Part shown: positions 34,056-45,276 of the stretch, piece after piece | Layout of the letters: each line of letters begins with the position of its first letter | How positions within the stretch are numbered: position 1 is the stretch's first letter | Assembly: GCA_947359465.1 (NCBI GenBank) | Contig: OX375875.1 | Location: 54,307,583 to 54,371,582, forward strand | Origin: Metellina segmentata | Taxonomy: Eukaryota; Arthropoda; Arachnida; Araneae; Tetragnathidae | Reading direction: 5' to 3' | DNA: 64,000 nt | Translations under genes and position numbers: made by a program | The notes under the pieces: generated by a model | What the model was told of the DNA's origin: nothing | What the model saw: only the letters and a program-made list of their open reading frames with translations | Database searches by the model: none

Positions 34056-35462
34056 CACTGCTGGCCACCCAAATTGCAACACCAAGAAATACAAGAGATA
34101 TCACAACAAAATTTATTTTGTAGATAACATGTTGACCAAGTATCAAATGATTAAATTTATAGACTTCTGTGAAGTGTGGTTCCTGCCAAAATCAGTAGCC
34201 AGAGTAGTCGCCATTATTGTTGATCACCGCTGCCACACGCCTCGGCATTGATTCAAAGAGACTTTGGATGTGTTCTTGGGGTACAGCAGACCAAGCAGCT
34301 TCCACACGTTGCCAAAGTTGATCTGGTGTGGCAGCTGGGGATGTAATCTGGTTCAATCGTTGAGCAACCATGGACATGTTTTCTATTGGCGAAAGATCCG
34401 GAGAGCGAGCTGGCCAGGAAAGCAATTCAATCTGGCGATTGACGAAGAACCCTTGGACAATGTGTGCCACGTGTGATCGCGCATTATCATGTTGAAATAT
34501 GGCTGTGGGCAAGCTCTGAAGGTAAGGAAGGACAACTGGCTCCAACACCTCGGAGATGTAGCGCTGGCTGTTTAAAGTACCGGCAATGCGTACTAGATGA
34601 GTGCGAGAGTGATATCCAATACCACCCCATACCATAATACCCGCTGCAGGACCAGTGTGGCGGTGCATAACGCAGCTGTTCAGTATCCTCTCTCCACGGT
34701 GTCTCCAGACAAGAATCCGACCATCGTGGTGTTGCAGACAACAGCGTGACTCGTCAGTAAAGACAATTTCATTCCATTCTGCCGTTCACATCCTTTTTTC
34801 ATCGCACCATTGGCGGCGGAGACGTCTATGGTTCTGCGTCAAGGGTAGACGAAGCAATGGTCGTCTTACGGACAGACCACTCTGCTGTAAACGGCGTCGA
34901 ATGGTACGCGCAGACACTGGATGATGCGTTACAGACTGAATGTGCTGTGCTATGGTTCATGATGTGGCTGAGCGATCCGTCATTGCCATACGCACAATAT
35001 GCCTGTCATCACGTGAAGTGGTGCACTGAGGTGGATGCGATCGAACATGTCGGTCCGTCGTACTCTCCTGCATCCAACGATTATCTATCCGCATTACAGT
35101 TGTTTGGTTTCGTCCAACAGGACTACCGATTTCCCTGAAAGATAATCCACGATCTCGGTAGGCCACTATCCTTCCTCTGTCGAACTCGGATACTTGATCA
35201 AAAGATGATCGCTGTTTTCTACGAGGCATAATTGATCGTTTTTTTGAAAAAAACCACAAGAAAAACACAATTGCCGTACTTGAAGTCGTCTAAATCTCCA
35301 AGCCTTAAATAGCGCTTTGAAGTGGCGCCACAGTCGCGCTTGACGTGCATCTGCGCTGAAATTCCAATCATTTGCATATCTCACCTCCGCTAATGCATGT
35401 TGTAAATTTCATATTATTTGCATGCTTCCTTCAGGGTGTTGAATTTACGGTGGCCAGCAGTG
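34056..35462 (-). mobile_element. Tc1-like element, 1407 bp, nested
   Basis: The ends CACTGCTGGCCACCCAAATT and the inverted CACTGCTGGCCACCGTAAAT continue to AACACC with small differences. TA flanks both (34054-34055, 35463-35464). It splits the outer Tc1 transposase just before its second catalytic Asp. Confidence 0.93.
34192..35229 (-). pseudogene. Tc1-like transposase, DD34E, frameshifted
   Basis: Begins MPRRKQRSSFDQVSEFDRG at 35229, with a paired-type HTH (LSFREIGSPVGRNQTTVMRI). It is broken by frameshifts between about 34960 and 34670, where VFTDES holds the first Asp. The C-terminal half is open from 34668: GIMVWGGIGYHSRTHLVRI, then FQHDNARSHVAHIV (second Asp) and WPARSPDLSPIENM (Glu), 34 residues apart, ending NGDYSGY. 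This protein family is, from memory, extremely frequent in spider genome annotations. A one-residue loss after PIENM (MSMV where MWSMV is expected) adds to the decay. Confidence 0.92.
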
Positions 35463-36050
35463 TAGTTCATCAGCAGTTAGTTTTTCAGCAAGATAATGAT
35501 CCTAAGCACACAGCTAATATTTTTAATTTGTGGATGTTGTACAACTGTAAAATGCGGTTGTACACTTCACCACAATCACCTGATATCGACGTTATAAAAA
35601 ATTTGTGGTCACAGTAGGAAAAATCCGTCAAAAAGCACCATATCAAGAGTAAAGACTATTTAAAAACTGTTTTTAGAGAAGAATGGGCGAAAATAACAAG
35701 TGAAACAACCCAAAATCTTTTTAAATCGATTCCACGCCGTCTTCAAGCAGTTATTCATACGAAAGTATGTGCTACAAAATATTAGTTCATGTTTTTTATT
35801 ATATTTTAATCTAAAAGTTATACCAGGTGTATACTCAATTTTGTGCATTAAAATTTGGTAGTATGTGCTTAAAAAGTTATGCCATTAATTAATTGAAATG
35901 ATTTCATACTTGTTTTCACTCATAGTACATTTCTTAAGATACATTTTATCAGCTACATACCTATTAGTTTTATATAAAAATGTAATATTACTTTTTTATG
36001 CTTTTAATGCCGAAAAAGCGAAGTGTATACATAATTTTGGTAGCCACAGT

Positions 36051-36262
36051 ATAAACCCCCAATAGCATGTTGAAGATAGTTAGATTTGTTTTATTTCAAT
36101 TTTCACCAACAGCTGTTTTCCTCTATTTAGTACAATTAAAGTATTTGCGTGAATTTTAAATAAGAGTTGTATTAATTGTGTCTATGTTCTTTCCACAGAT
36201 ATCACTTTAGGAAACTCGGATATTTTTGAGGGAGGCATTCTTACACACTTCTAAAATTTTCG
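36051..36262. other. Unassigned, AT-rich
   Basis: Sequence between the Tc1 nest and the next SINE. It may be the continuation of the hAT-type element starting at 30421, but no terminus was seen. Confidence 0.3.
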
Positions 36263-36263
36263 A

Positions 36264-36592
36264 ACCGACCAACCGGTCTGGTGGTTAAGGTGTTAGCCTC
36301 TAGATCGGAATGTTCCTGGTTCAAATCCGGGTCAGTGCATGGATGTTTGTAAGCGTATGGTGTTGAGGCGGCTGGTGCACCTTAAATCTGTCGTGGCTGA
36401 AAGTCCTCACGTAGGGTTGGCTGGAAGTTTGGAGAGCGGGGTTCCAGCTCAGGTGTTGCTTCGTCCTCATCTGACGGTGATTCAAAATTACGTGGTGTGG
36501 TCCTCGAATCTTTCCATTGGGGGTTTGATTCCATAGCACCGTCCATAGTCCGTTGTTTTGCTCCAGAATGACGTTAGTTGAAGTATACCAAC
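36264..36592 (+). mobile_element. SINE, head type I, full length
   Basis: ACCGACCAACCGGTCTGGTG, GGTTAAGGTGTTAGCCTC (box A region) and box B GGTTCAAATCCGG are followed by the body to TGACGTTAGTTGAAG. Confidence 0.88.
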
Positions 36593-36637
36593 TATCATTA
36601 TCCGTCTGATAGCATCATGAGGTTGATCTGTACTTTA

Positions 36638-36926
36638 ATTAACGTCGAACTGGAGCAACACAGCACAGTATTTTCGAAGGTCCGTGATCAATCTAGAAGG
36701 GAAAGATCTAAGGACAACACCACAAATTTTGAACCACGGTCAGATGACGAGATCACACCTGATCGGGCACCCCGCTCTCCAAACTTCCACTCCACGCCAA
36801 CGTGACGACATATGAGGCCACGACAGATTTTACGTGTACCAGAACTCTTTGTATACGACGTTCTATGATTGAACTTGAACCCTCCTGTTATTAATTTTCT
36901 ACTTTTCCAACCGTACTACCGCGGCC
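36638..36926 (-). mobile_element. SINE, head type II, nearly full length
   Basis: Inverted body: GAGCAACACAGCAC, AACCACGGTCAGATGACGAG, CACCCCGCTCTCCAAACTTC and CACGCCAACGTG. The degraded type II head (GAACTTGAACCCTCCTG) follows. Confidence 0.8.
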
Positions 36927-36991
36927 AGTTAATATCTGGGTAAATGGTTTTATTAATAGCTTAAAATTTACTTGTCGCAATACGTGATGAT

Positions 36992-37867
36992 TAGGACAAC
37001 TTTTTTTCACTCGTTCTACGCTTTATGTAAAGTGCTAAAAACAAAATTTCTCCTACATGGGGTGTATTGTAAGTGCGTTACAACCGCAACATAAATGCAA
37101 CTTTTTGCATAGTTGCAACTTTTTACAATTTAGCTTAAAATTAATTTATATGAAATTACTATTTCATTTGTTTTGCTCTCTGAATCAACCCTTCAATCAC
37201 GTGTTTCTGATATTACGAACGCCGAAGTATTGCGGATCAAACAAGAAGTTCACGGAAAGAAGGTATTCGTCCTAACAGACGAAAGTGAAATAAATAGCAA
37301 GAGCTTTAACACATTATTTGGCACTCATGATAATCTAGAGCAAACTTAGGTAATTGACTACAGAGTTTGTGAAGTGAGTTTCGATCACCAATACGTTGTT
37401 TCCTTGTAGATGACGATTTAAAATCTCTGAATGTTGAGCGAAAAGATTTTGCGTTCTGGTATCCGATACAGCATATTATATGACTGCGGCAGGAATCACA
37501 TTCAAGTTGCTTTATCCGCGATTGCTCCAAGTTACTTGAGTGGTACACTTGTTTCACAACTGTAGAAAAAGTCCAATGCAACAATGTCAGGCAACATCAG
37601 TCTCTGTTGAGCGCAGTTTTTCAATGTTAAAGAAATTACTGACCAAGGATCGACCGTTCAACGACATCAACGTTCTTCTGTATTTAATAATGTACAAATA
37701 AGTTTAGAATTTTTTCATTTTTTACTAATAATTTATTTTAGATTTTAGTGTATCAAAAATAAATGCAACTTTATTTTCATAAATGCAACTTTATTTTCAT
37801 AAATGCAACTTTAGGTAATTATAAATGCAAATTTTCCCATTTTTACTGCAACAAAAAAGTTGCCCTA
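36992..37867 (+). mobile_element. hAT element copy B (deletion derivative)
   Basis: Left end TAGGACAACTTTTTTT, right end inverted TAGGGCAACTTTTTTGTTGC. About 876 bases, close in size to copy C (891). Right-hand subterminal AAATGCAACTTT repeats are present. Flanking octamers (GTGATGAT, GTATATTA) match poorly. Its right flank is shared with copy A. Confidence 0.88.
37172..37701 (+). pseudogene. hAT transposase remnant with internal deletion (copy B)
   Basis: Broken frame reading, in pieces, VSDITNAEVLRIKQEVHGKK, VFVLTDESEIN (an Asp-containing block), VCEVSFDHQYVV, a SDTAYYMT-like region and LSGTLVSQL. It then jumps to the C-terminal block SVERSFSMLKKLLTKDR, ending at TAA (37699-37701). The stretch normally between the HNC region and the dimerisation domain is missing. 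Multiple stops. Confidence 0.8.
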
Positions 37868-38390
37868 GTATATTAGGTAAGGGGGGGGGGGGGGGGTCGG
37901 ACATGTCGGCGAAAGAGCCGTTTCTGGAGACGATTGAAAAAAAACCTAATCGCCTCAGCGTAAAGTTTAATTGTAGCGATTGTAATACCAGAAAGTGACC
38001 GAATACCAGATACTTGCCAAGTATGAGATATTTTGAAGTATGAGGTATATTTGAATTTTTTTATTTTAGATTTTAGTGTATAAAAAATAAATAAATGCAA
38101 CTTTATTTTCATAAATGCAACTTTAGGTAATTATAAATGCAAATTTTCCCATTTTTACTGCAACAAAAAAGTTGCCCTAGTATATTAGGTAAGGGGGGGG
38201 GGTCGGGACATGTCGGCGAAAGAGCCGTTTCTGGAGACGATTGAAAAAAAACCTAATCGCCTCAGCGTAAAGTTTAATTGTAGCGATTGTAATACCAGAA
38301 AGTGACCGAATACCAGATACTTGCCAAGTATGAGATATTTTGAAGTATGAGATATATTTGAATTTTTATTTTAGATTTTAGTGTATAAAA
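37737..38390. repeat. Tandem duplication, about 330 bp unit (hAT right end plus flank)
   Basis: Two consecutive units each run from TTTAGATTTTAGTGTAT through the hAT terminus GTTGCCCTAG, a G tract, CATGTCGGCGAAAGAGCCG and CAGAAAGTGACCGAATACCA. They are nearly identical apart from G-tract length (about 15 versus 9), so the duplication is recent. Confidence 0.9.
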
Positions 38391-38394
38391 AATA

Positions 38395-38640
38395 AATAAA
38401 TGCAAATTATTTTCATAAATGCAACTTTATTTTCATAAATGCAACTTTTTTTTCATAAATGCAACTTTTTTTTCATAAATGCAACTTTTTTTTCATAAAT
38501 GCTACTTTTTTTTCATAAATGCAACTTTATTTTCATAAATGCAACTTTATTTTCATCAATGAACTTTATTTTCATAATGCAACTTTATTTTCATAAATGC
38601 AACTTTAGGGAATGATAAATGTAACTTTTCCCATTTTTTA
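38395..38640. repeat. Minisatellite of hAT subterminal motif, about 20 bp unit
   Basis: About 12 copies of AAATGCAACTTTNTTTTCAT in head-to-tail order. The unit is the same motif that occurs two to four times inside the hAT ends. Confidence 0.92.
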
Positions 38641-39225
38641 CTGCAACAAAAAGGCTTAGAAATAGACTTAATAGTTTATTGGGGTTGAAATGATTAGGAG
38701 TCTATTTGATGGGGATTGTAGCCTCTATTAATCGGCTAATCAAAATCTCGATTTGTCCGACTGATTTGAGGATAGTCAAGAGTTCCTCACTTACAGAACG
38801 ACTTCATTGATGCCCTCCAATGGATTGTTGGAGTTAGTGGATGGGGTTAAGGATCGTAAAATAATGTGTGTGATGCTTAGTTTTATTCTATTTAGTTTAT
38901 TCTATTAAGTTAATATGGATTTTGTGCGAAGTGAACTGAAGTTTACAGATTTTTTCGTCGCCAGAAATTACAGATCAGTCATTTGTAATGTGTTTTGTAG
39001 TAAAAACGAAATCGCAGGAGAAAGATGGCGATGTTTTAACAAATATGCGATTAAGTTGCAAAACAGTTTGAGTATTATTATATACCAGCTTTTTATTGAT
39101 AATCCATTGGCCCCATGACTGCTCTGTGTTCATGCTGCATTCACATAGGGTAATAAGTCTTAATCCATAAAGGTATTTTTTTAAAAAAGATCTTTTTATA
39201 AAAGTGCCTTTCAAAGGGTTACATC
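38641..39225. other. Unassigned stretch
   Basis: AT-rich, no recognised feature. Confidence 0.35.
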
Positions 39226-39230
39226 AAAGC

Positions 39231-39419
39231 TTTTAACCCTCCGAGTTTCACGAGATTCCTTAATAGTATAGCGTTGCTCTTACCTATTTAGCGATAAAAT
39301 AACCACATCTATTAGTTAACAGAATCTTGGAAAAGGTTATTTTGATCAAGAAGGTCAAAACAGGATAGAAATCATGCAGGAAAAACAGCAACTTGCGGAA
39401 CGTATGGACCTCTCAAAGG
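39231..39419. mobile_element. Possible short TTAA-flanked MITE
   Basis: TTAA followed by CCCTCCGAG at the left and inverted CCTCTCAAAGGG before TTAA at the right. A diverged relative sharing ACCACATCTATTAGTTAAC- and CTCTCAGAGGTTTAAAG-like blocks lies at about 55985-56137. Confidence 0.4.
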
Positions 39420-39423
39420 GTTA

Positions 39424-40200
39424 ATACAGAGCTACTTCATTCGGTGTTTTGGTCAAATTCATTTGCTGCTTTATTGATGAAATAAATGACTGACATCTTA
39501 ATACTGTTATATGATTACATTCTCATCCTCCTTAATCATCTGCCAAAGTGGTTTCGCGTAAAAAAAAAGGACACCAGAGAAGGGCTGAGTCCGAAATCAA
39601 CCCGTCTCTTGAACTCGTTCGGAATCGTCGAACAATTTGGGTCGTCTCTCTCCTCTGAGATAATACGATCTTCTCCACCCCAAAAAAAAAAGAATGCCTC
39701 AGGTGCCCCCCAACTGGATCACCACTTTCTTCTTCTGCTGCTTTGCTTTCTCGCTTTTTGATATTTTTGACAAGTCCACTGTCCCTTGAGATCGCAGACT
39801 TCGCTTTGTTTTGTTGGCTTTTCAATCGCATTCGCCTCCGGGATTCTTGCTTCCAGTAAGAGTGACTGAAGCAGCTCTGTTACATGGGTGGGAGAGCGTC
39901 TCAGAAAACAGGGCATTGCTCTTGAGGTAGCGACGAGTTTTATTTTCTTGGAGGATGGTTTCTTCTAAGCTTACCAGAGTGGAAGATTCATGTTGTAAAT
40001 CAGAGCTGTAATGCACGAAAATGGATGGTTTGTTTCTGATTTCTTTCATATTCGAGATAAATTCTATCTCAGGCGAGTGGTGCGGATCTTATGCCAATAA
40101 AGTGTATGTATGAAATATGATAAACTAACACTGATCAATGTCCAAAAGAAATTATTTTACTTCATTTCCTGTTATAAAGTTATTCAAAATCACAAAAGTG
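39424..40200. other. Unassigned stretch, moderate GC with overlapping ORFs
   Basis: Minus-strand open frames at 40049-39822, 39916-39719 and 39831-39532 overlap in three registers. None resembles a known family and no convincing splice pattern was seen. It could be a host exon or UTR, or an old element. Confidence 0.25.
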
Positions 40201-40209
40201 AAAGCTATT

Positions 40210-40329
40210 AAAACACACACACAAATATATATATATATGTATATATATATGTATATATATATGTATATATATATGTATAAATATATATATGTATATATAT
40301 ATATATGTATAAATATATATATGTATATA

Positions 40330-40386
<57 letters not shown>

Positions 40387-40395
40387 ATATATCTA

Positions 40396-40485
<90 letters not shown>
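40210..40485. repeat. (AC)n/(TA)n microsatellite, about 275 bp
   Basis: A short (AC)n run is followed by (TA)n with TATG and TATC interruptions in the first 170 bases, then pure TA. Long Tyr/Ile-rich ORFs across it are artefacts. Confidence 0.97.
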
Positions 40486-40486
<1 letters not shown>

Positions 40487-40660
40487 TCTTTGAAATATTC
40501 TTTCCTCAAATGTGGCTTTCAAAAGTAGTGTAGCTGGCCACTATTGCTGTAAATGATAAAATGCCAAACACCATTGGTACAGCGGTATTCCGAGCCTCGC
40601 TACCAGTATAGGGTCGTTTCACAGCAACAGAACCCGAGTAAAAAAAAAAATTATATTTTT

Positions 40661-40738
40661 TTAGTTAACGTCGTACTAGAGCTACACAACGGGCTATTGA
40701 CGACGGTCCGGGATCAGTCCTTTAAGGGAAAGATCCGA
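40661..40738 (-). mobile_element. SINE 3' fragment
   Basis: TTAACGTCGTACTAGAGC, GACGACGGTCCGGGATCAG and AAGGGAAAGATCCG, inverted, then truncated. Confidence 0.7.
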
Positions 40739-40739
40739 A

Positions 40740-41980
40740 AGAACCAGAGTCAATTCGATTCAATCTGAATCTAGCAGAAACTGATCAACGAAGATTCAGG
40801 AAAGCCGTTACCACAGGAAATAGAGTCTTCGTCCTTAAACCTTTATTTGAATCCAGAGCGTAAAGTATGAAAGGTTTTGTTACATTTTTAAACTTTAGTT
40901 TTAAGTTTTTTTTTAAAGAAACTATATCTCTAAAAGTCAGCATTGAAATTTCAATGTTAAATCATTTAAATGAATGCATTGTCAGTTTTAACTAAATGAA
41001 TGTGAGTACGGAGGTATTCATTTGGTTGCTTGGAACAGAGTTTTAAATACAGATTTTTAATTTTAATTCAGATTCAGAAAAAAATCTTGTCAAGAAATCA
41101 ACGAGTCAACAACTCAAAATTCTAGTCTACTAGTTTATATCTCAAACTAAGCTAGAATTATAAAGAGACTAATTGAATTTTAAGTACAGTATTTTTTCCT
41201 GGACAAAGGGAGATGCAGTAGAAACACAAACCACAAAAATACTTTTCGCAAAAACTTTATTTGCATAAGGACGTATATCCGCAAGCACCACCAACACGAG
41301 ATAGAGGGTAAGAGCATGTCATGGGGCAAACGCACACAAGTTTGATGGATCTTAGAACGTCTGGTGGGATACCATTCACGATATAATCTCACAGCTGCTC
41401 ATCTGCATCCGTTGTCCCCATGTCAGTAATGTCGGCTTTCGTGAAATGATACACGTTGCCCACACTAAATCATCGTCTAAAATGACGATGGCCCAAACTG
41501 ATCAATTGCCTTTCTGCCGAATCAGTGTCCTCTGGCAAATTCAGGTGACCCTTCCGAACATTTATGTTTATGAACAATCATTTGCGAATAAGGTTTCCTT
41601 TTGTGTTCCCTTATATACTCTTAAAGTTTGTACATAAAGTTTTGCAACATCCTCGTAATGAATTCAACGGATTACACGTATGTGGCGGTTGGTATTTATA
41701 CCTATAAAAGTCAAGACTTAGCTGTGGAAATTTTGTGTCGAGTAGAGTAGGCACGTTAAAATATAATAAACCTCGTGTTATCCTGACCTTTAGGTTTCAT
41801 TTTGAAGCCCAAAACTAGCACTCACGTGACTAATAGAGAAACTTTACATTCCATGTGTTTTGGAATCACTCGAATTTGCAGACAAGGGTTAATTTCACAT
41901 TCTTTGTATGGAATGAAACAGAGTAATAGAAATATATGTTTTCAAAACTAGAAATGAACATGAAATAATTTAAATGGAAG
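40740..41980. other. Unassigned stretch
   Basis: Includes a less AT-rich block at 41180-41640 with short ORFs on both strands, none recognisable. Confidence 0.3.
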
Positions 41981-42181
41981 TATCTATATAAATAAGAATG
42001 GGAGAGTTTGTTTGTACATTGAATATTTTCGAACCATTTCAAGTTTTCTATCCGATTTGGACCCTTCTGAGGCAAAACCCGTCTCTTGTATGTTTGATAT
42101 TTGTACATCCATCTGCCTGTCTGTATGTGTGTGTCCATTAGGGGGTCACAAGGTAAATAGTGAATTTTTTTTCACCCAATT

Positions 42182-42353
42182 TTCCATGGCACCCCTCTAA
42201 AAATTGCCAATAGGCTAGAAACTGTGATTGGCAAAGTTTCAGATCAACCTGATAATATTAACCCGTGCCTCATTGAGTTTAAAGTTAAGAAAACCAGCGA
42301 TTTTTAGCAAAAAAAATTATAGTTTATAAAATCGAAACTATTCGTCCATTATA
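42182..42353 (+). repeat. Left arm of a large internal inverted repeat (partner 43682-43845)
   Basis: Shares with the inverted partner the strings TTGCCAATAGG, GTGATTGGCAAAGTTTCAG, AACCCGTGCCTCATTGAG, CAGCGATTTTTAGCAAAAAA and AAATCGAAACTATTCGTCC. About 85-90 percent identity by eye, 1.3 kb between arms. Weaker similarity extends further out on both sides. Confidence 0.85.
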
Positions 42354-43681
42354 CATCATTACATTATTAATGTCTTAGATATTGTAGCATTTGAAGAATC
42401 CGGAAAAATTTGCATACATTCAGATACAACGTGTAAAAGGAACTGTCGTTATTCTTCGTCTTTCGTCAAAGAGGAATTTAAGTCTTTAATTAATTTTACT
42501 CCTCTCTCATTATATATCGGGATCAGTATTTAAAAAATCTGTACAGATTTCAAATCTCTTAAAAAAGTTTAGAGTTCGAGGAGAAACAAAATAATCAACT
42601 TCTTTGTCCAATAAATGAACAACTTGTGGGAGATTTAGTTTTGGTTTTACATCCCTATCATCACAATCATCTTCCATCATTTTCTTCTTCAGATTAAATT
42701 TTCAACCATGCTTGTTTTGACATTTTTTCCCCAAAGTATTATCGAAAAATTAAAATGCAACTTGCTCCGAATTGAGATACCACAGATGGTTTATTTTTTT
42801 AGACAGGGCCTTGTCTGGGGCAACCTCTTTATCAATTTTCCTGTATTGAACTAAAGATTTTAATAATTGTAGGTCTAGGTTGGGGGTCAAAGGGGGTTTG
42901 TGGGCATTGAACCATACCTTTACATAAATATTGATTATAAATAAACAAATATTTTCAATACCTTTTCTCTCTAAATATGTTAACGAAAATTGATCCCTGA
43001 AAATATACATTTTGAGAGAATAAATGGCAATTGCCATCTATCTGGCGTGATAAATAGCACCAGGTATTCTAAAAGTAATGTATAAATTAAGTAAAGTAAT
43101 GGATAAATTCTTTATAATTATCCCTGGGCTGTCGGTTTTTTAATTGTTTAAAAAGAAAACTTGAAATTTGGTCTGGATTACTTATTTTATTTCAAATATT
43201 TTCATCTTCTATACCTGTTTTGTATTTCTTCTTGTCTAGCTTAGACCACCCAGTCTGAAATTTTATATAATTTTATATAAAAATATCTGGCTGAGGACCA
43301 GTGGATGTGCCCATTTTGCAATTTAAAACTGCTATAAACTAAAATACATTTGAACACAATATATGTTGTCATTTTTACTCTTCTCTTACTCTTTACCCCT
43401 AATTCCTTCATTTCAAATTTACTTTTGAAAACACCTATAACAAAAGCCTTTTTAATGTACAAAATGAAAAATACAAAAATCAAAATCTGGAAAGCAGATG
43501 TAATTGAATGTTGTAATGTTTTTAAGGCATTGCTTGAAAATTCACTTTTGAGGATATTCACTACGATCTTACCTGAAAAATGCTAAATACCATTCTATCA
43601 GTTTTAGCAAAAAAAAGTGGATGAGATCAAATTTCAAGTCAATAAAATTTCCTATGAAATAAGACAAGAACCAGGATTCCA

Positions 43682-43845
43682 GGACGAATAGTTTCGATTT
43701 TAAAGAGTAAAAACTACGATTTTTTGCTAAAAATCGCTGTTTTTCTTAATTTAAACCTCAATGAGGCACGGGTTACTATTATCAGGTTGAGCTGAAACTT
43801 TGCCAATCACATTTTCTAACCTATTGGCAACTTTTAGGGGGGATG
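43682..43845 (-). repeat. Right arm of a large internal inverted repeat (partner 42182-42353)
   Basis: Inverted copy of the left arm with the same landmark strings. A G tract follows on its outer side (43838-43851). Confidence 0.85.
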
Positions 43846-44039
43846 GGGGGGGTGGTTCCCCGATAGAAATTCGAAAATTGATTTTTTGTGACCACCCATT
43901 TTGTTTGGTTTGTTTTAAGTGTCCATGCTACGTTCACAAGGTTGCGTAAGTCTATCTGTCCGTCTTTCCGTTCTAAGTTTGTTATTGTGTCTGTGTGTTT
44001 GTACAAGAATCACATAAAATAAATTCTACATATGTGAAT

Positions 44040-44653
44040 TAGGGATGCGACATCGATAGCAAAACATCGATGTTCAAAATTAAAACATCGATATTGATAA
44101 TACATCGACCCAAAAACATCGATGTTTTTAAAATTCAGTGTATTTAAACTTGTTTCCCCATTTCTTATAACTGGTTTACCAACTATTTATGCTATATCGA
44201 CAACAAAACATCAATGTTGAACATTAAACCATCGATGTTTATAATACATCGTCCCCAAACCATCGATGTTTTTAAAATTCAGTGTATTTAAACTTGTTTC
44301 CTCATTTCTTAAAATTGGTTTAGCAACTAGTGATGCGACATCGGCTCCAATACATCGATGTTTTTTTTCTAAAACATCAATGTTTAGAAAACATCGACAT
44401 CGATGTCGCATCCCTACTTTTCAGACGCTTCATCCTTGGCCCCTTGGGTCTAAAAGTATGTTCAATTTGCTGTTTATAAAAATTATGCTACTTGGTTATT
44501 TTTAAAATTTTTATAACGGTACTTTTTTCATTTCAAAATAAATCATCGACAGGTATAAACATCGATGTTACCAAAACATCGACCCCAATACATCGATGTT
44601 TTTTTAAAAAACATCGATGTTTTGAAAACATCGACATAGATGTTGCATCCCTA
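44040..44653. mobile_element. ATCGAT-repeat element, copy 3 (8-bp TSD)
   Basis: 614 bases between TAGGGATGCGACATCGAT and inverted TAGGGATGCAACATC, flanked by the exact octamer ATGTGAAT (44032-44039, 44654-44661). Same orientation as copy 2, with two internal units instead of three. Confidence 0.93.
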
Positions 44654-44744
44654 ATGTGAATGGTAATGTTCTTAACTTGATACACCAAATTTTAGTTTAG
44701 TGAATATCTTATTTAAAATTTCTTTATTTATATATTTAGGGAAG

Positions 44745-45276
44745 TTTCATGTTAAATCCTCTGAGTAACTACACTACCCACAATAATGCACCGGACGTCA
44801 GCGGATTTGCATAAAATCCGACTACTTGTTTGGGAGGGTTCTTCGTGGTATGACTTAGTACTTTGCATGTTGTTGCTGGTCAACTGAACGCCGACGTTTA
44901 CATGAACATTTTGGACAATTAGGTTCTTCCTACGCTCTGACAATTTCATGGAATGGACGACTTTTACTTCCTGGACGATAGCGCTCCATGTCATATTTCA
45001 GCCTCTGGTAAGCAGTGGTAGCAATATATGGATGTAAAACGTCTTCCCTGGCCTGCTAAGTCCCGACCTTAACCTAATAGAACATTTGTGGGACGAGTTA
45101 GAGCGACGCTTACAGACCAGGGAACCACGTCCAAAATCTACAGCTGAGCTGGCGACTTTCTTGCAGCAGGAATGGACACCAATACATATAGCTGTGTATC
45201 AAAACCTTGTTAAAAATATGCCTAGTAAAGTTGCTAGTGTAATTGTAGCATGTGGAGGACCATCTTCCTATTAAAG
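44745..45276 (+). pseudogene. Tc1-like transposase C-terminal fragment
   Basis: Frameshifted pieces read NADVYMNILDN, FYFLDDSAPCHISASGKQW (second catalytic Asp) and, from 45086, WDELERRLQTREPRPKSTAE to VIVACGGPSSY. The LNLIEHL block with the Glu lies just before. This is the last third of a Tc1-like transposase; the 5' part and the terminal inverted repeats were not found. Confidence 0.82.

Larger units (their letters stand above)
33349..35785 (+). pseudogene. Tc1-like transposase (DD34E type, last acidic residue lost), interrupted
   Basis: Degraded N-terminus from about 33349. A continuous stretch at 33593-34033 contains the HTH/linker (RRVLRKAGFNCRVSRKKPFI) and RSSDESNFNVFESYGRYYV with the first Asp. 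After the insert at 34056-35462 it resumes with FQQDNDPKHTANIF (second Asp). The motif normally reading NPIENLW is DVIKNLW here, so the catalytic Glu has become Lys, followed at once by a TAG. The C-terminal SIPRRLQAVI block persists to about 35785. Spacing between second Asp and the lost Glu is 34 residues. Inactive. Confidence 0.88.
31506..36049 (+). mobile_element. Tc1-like element (own length about 1.6 kb) carrying two nested Tc1/mariner inserts
   Basis: The ends CAGTGGCTCCCGAAATTGAG and the inverted CTGTGGCTACCAAAATTATG match over about 28 bases with a few differences and are TA-flanked. Removing the inserts at 31698-33200 and 34056-35462 (with one TA each) leaves about 1.63 kb, a normal Tc1 size. 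Confidence 0.9.

Noticed and set aside
39532..40049. Possible host exon on the minus strand
   Set aside because: Three overlapping frames of similar length and no recognisable protein; coding status cannot be decided by eye.
40138..40533. 131-codon Tyr/Ile-rich ORF
   Set aside because: Translation of a (TA)n microsatellite.
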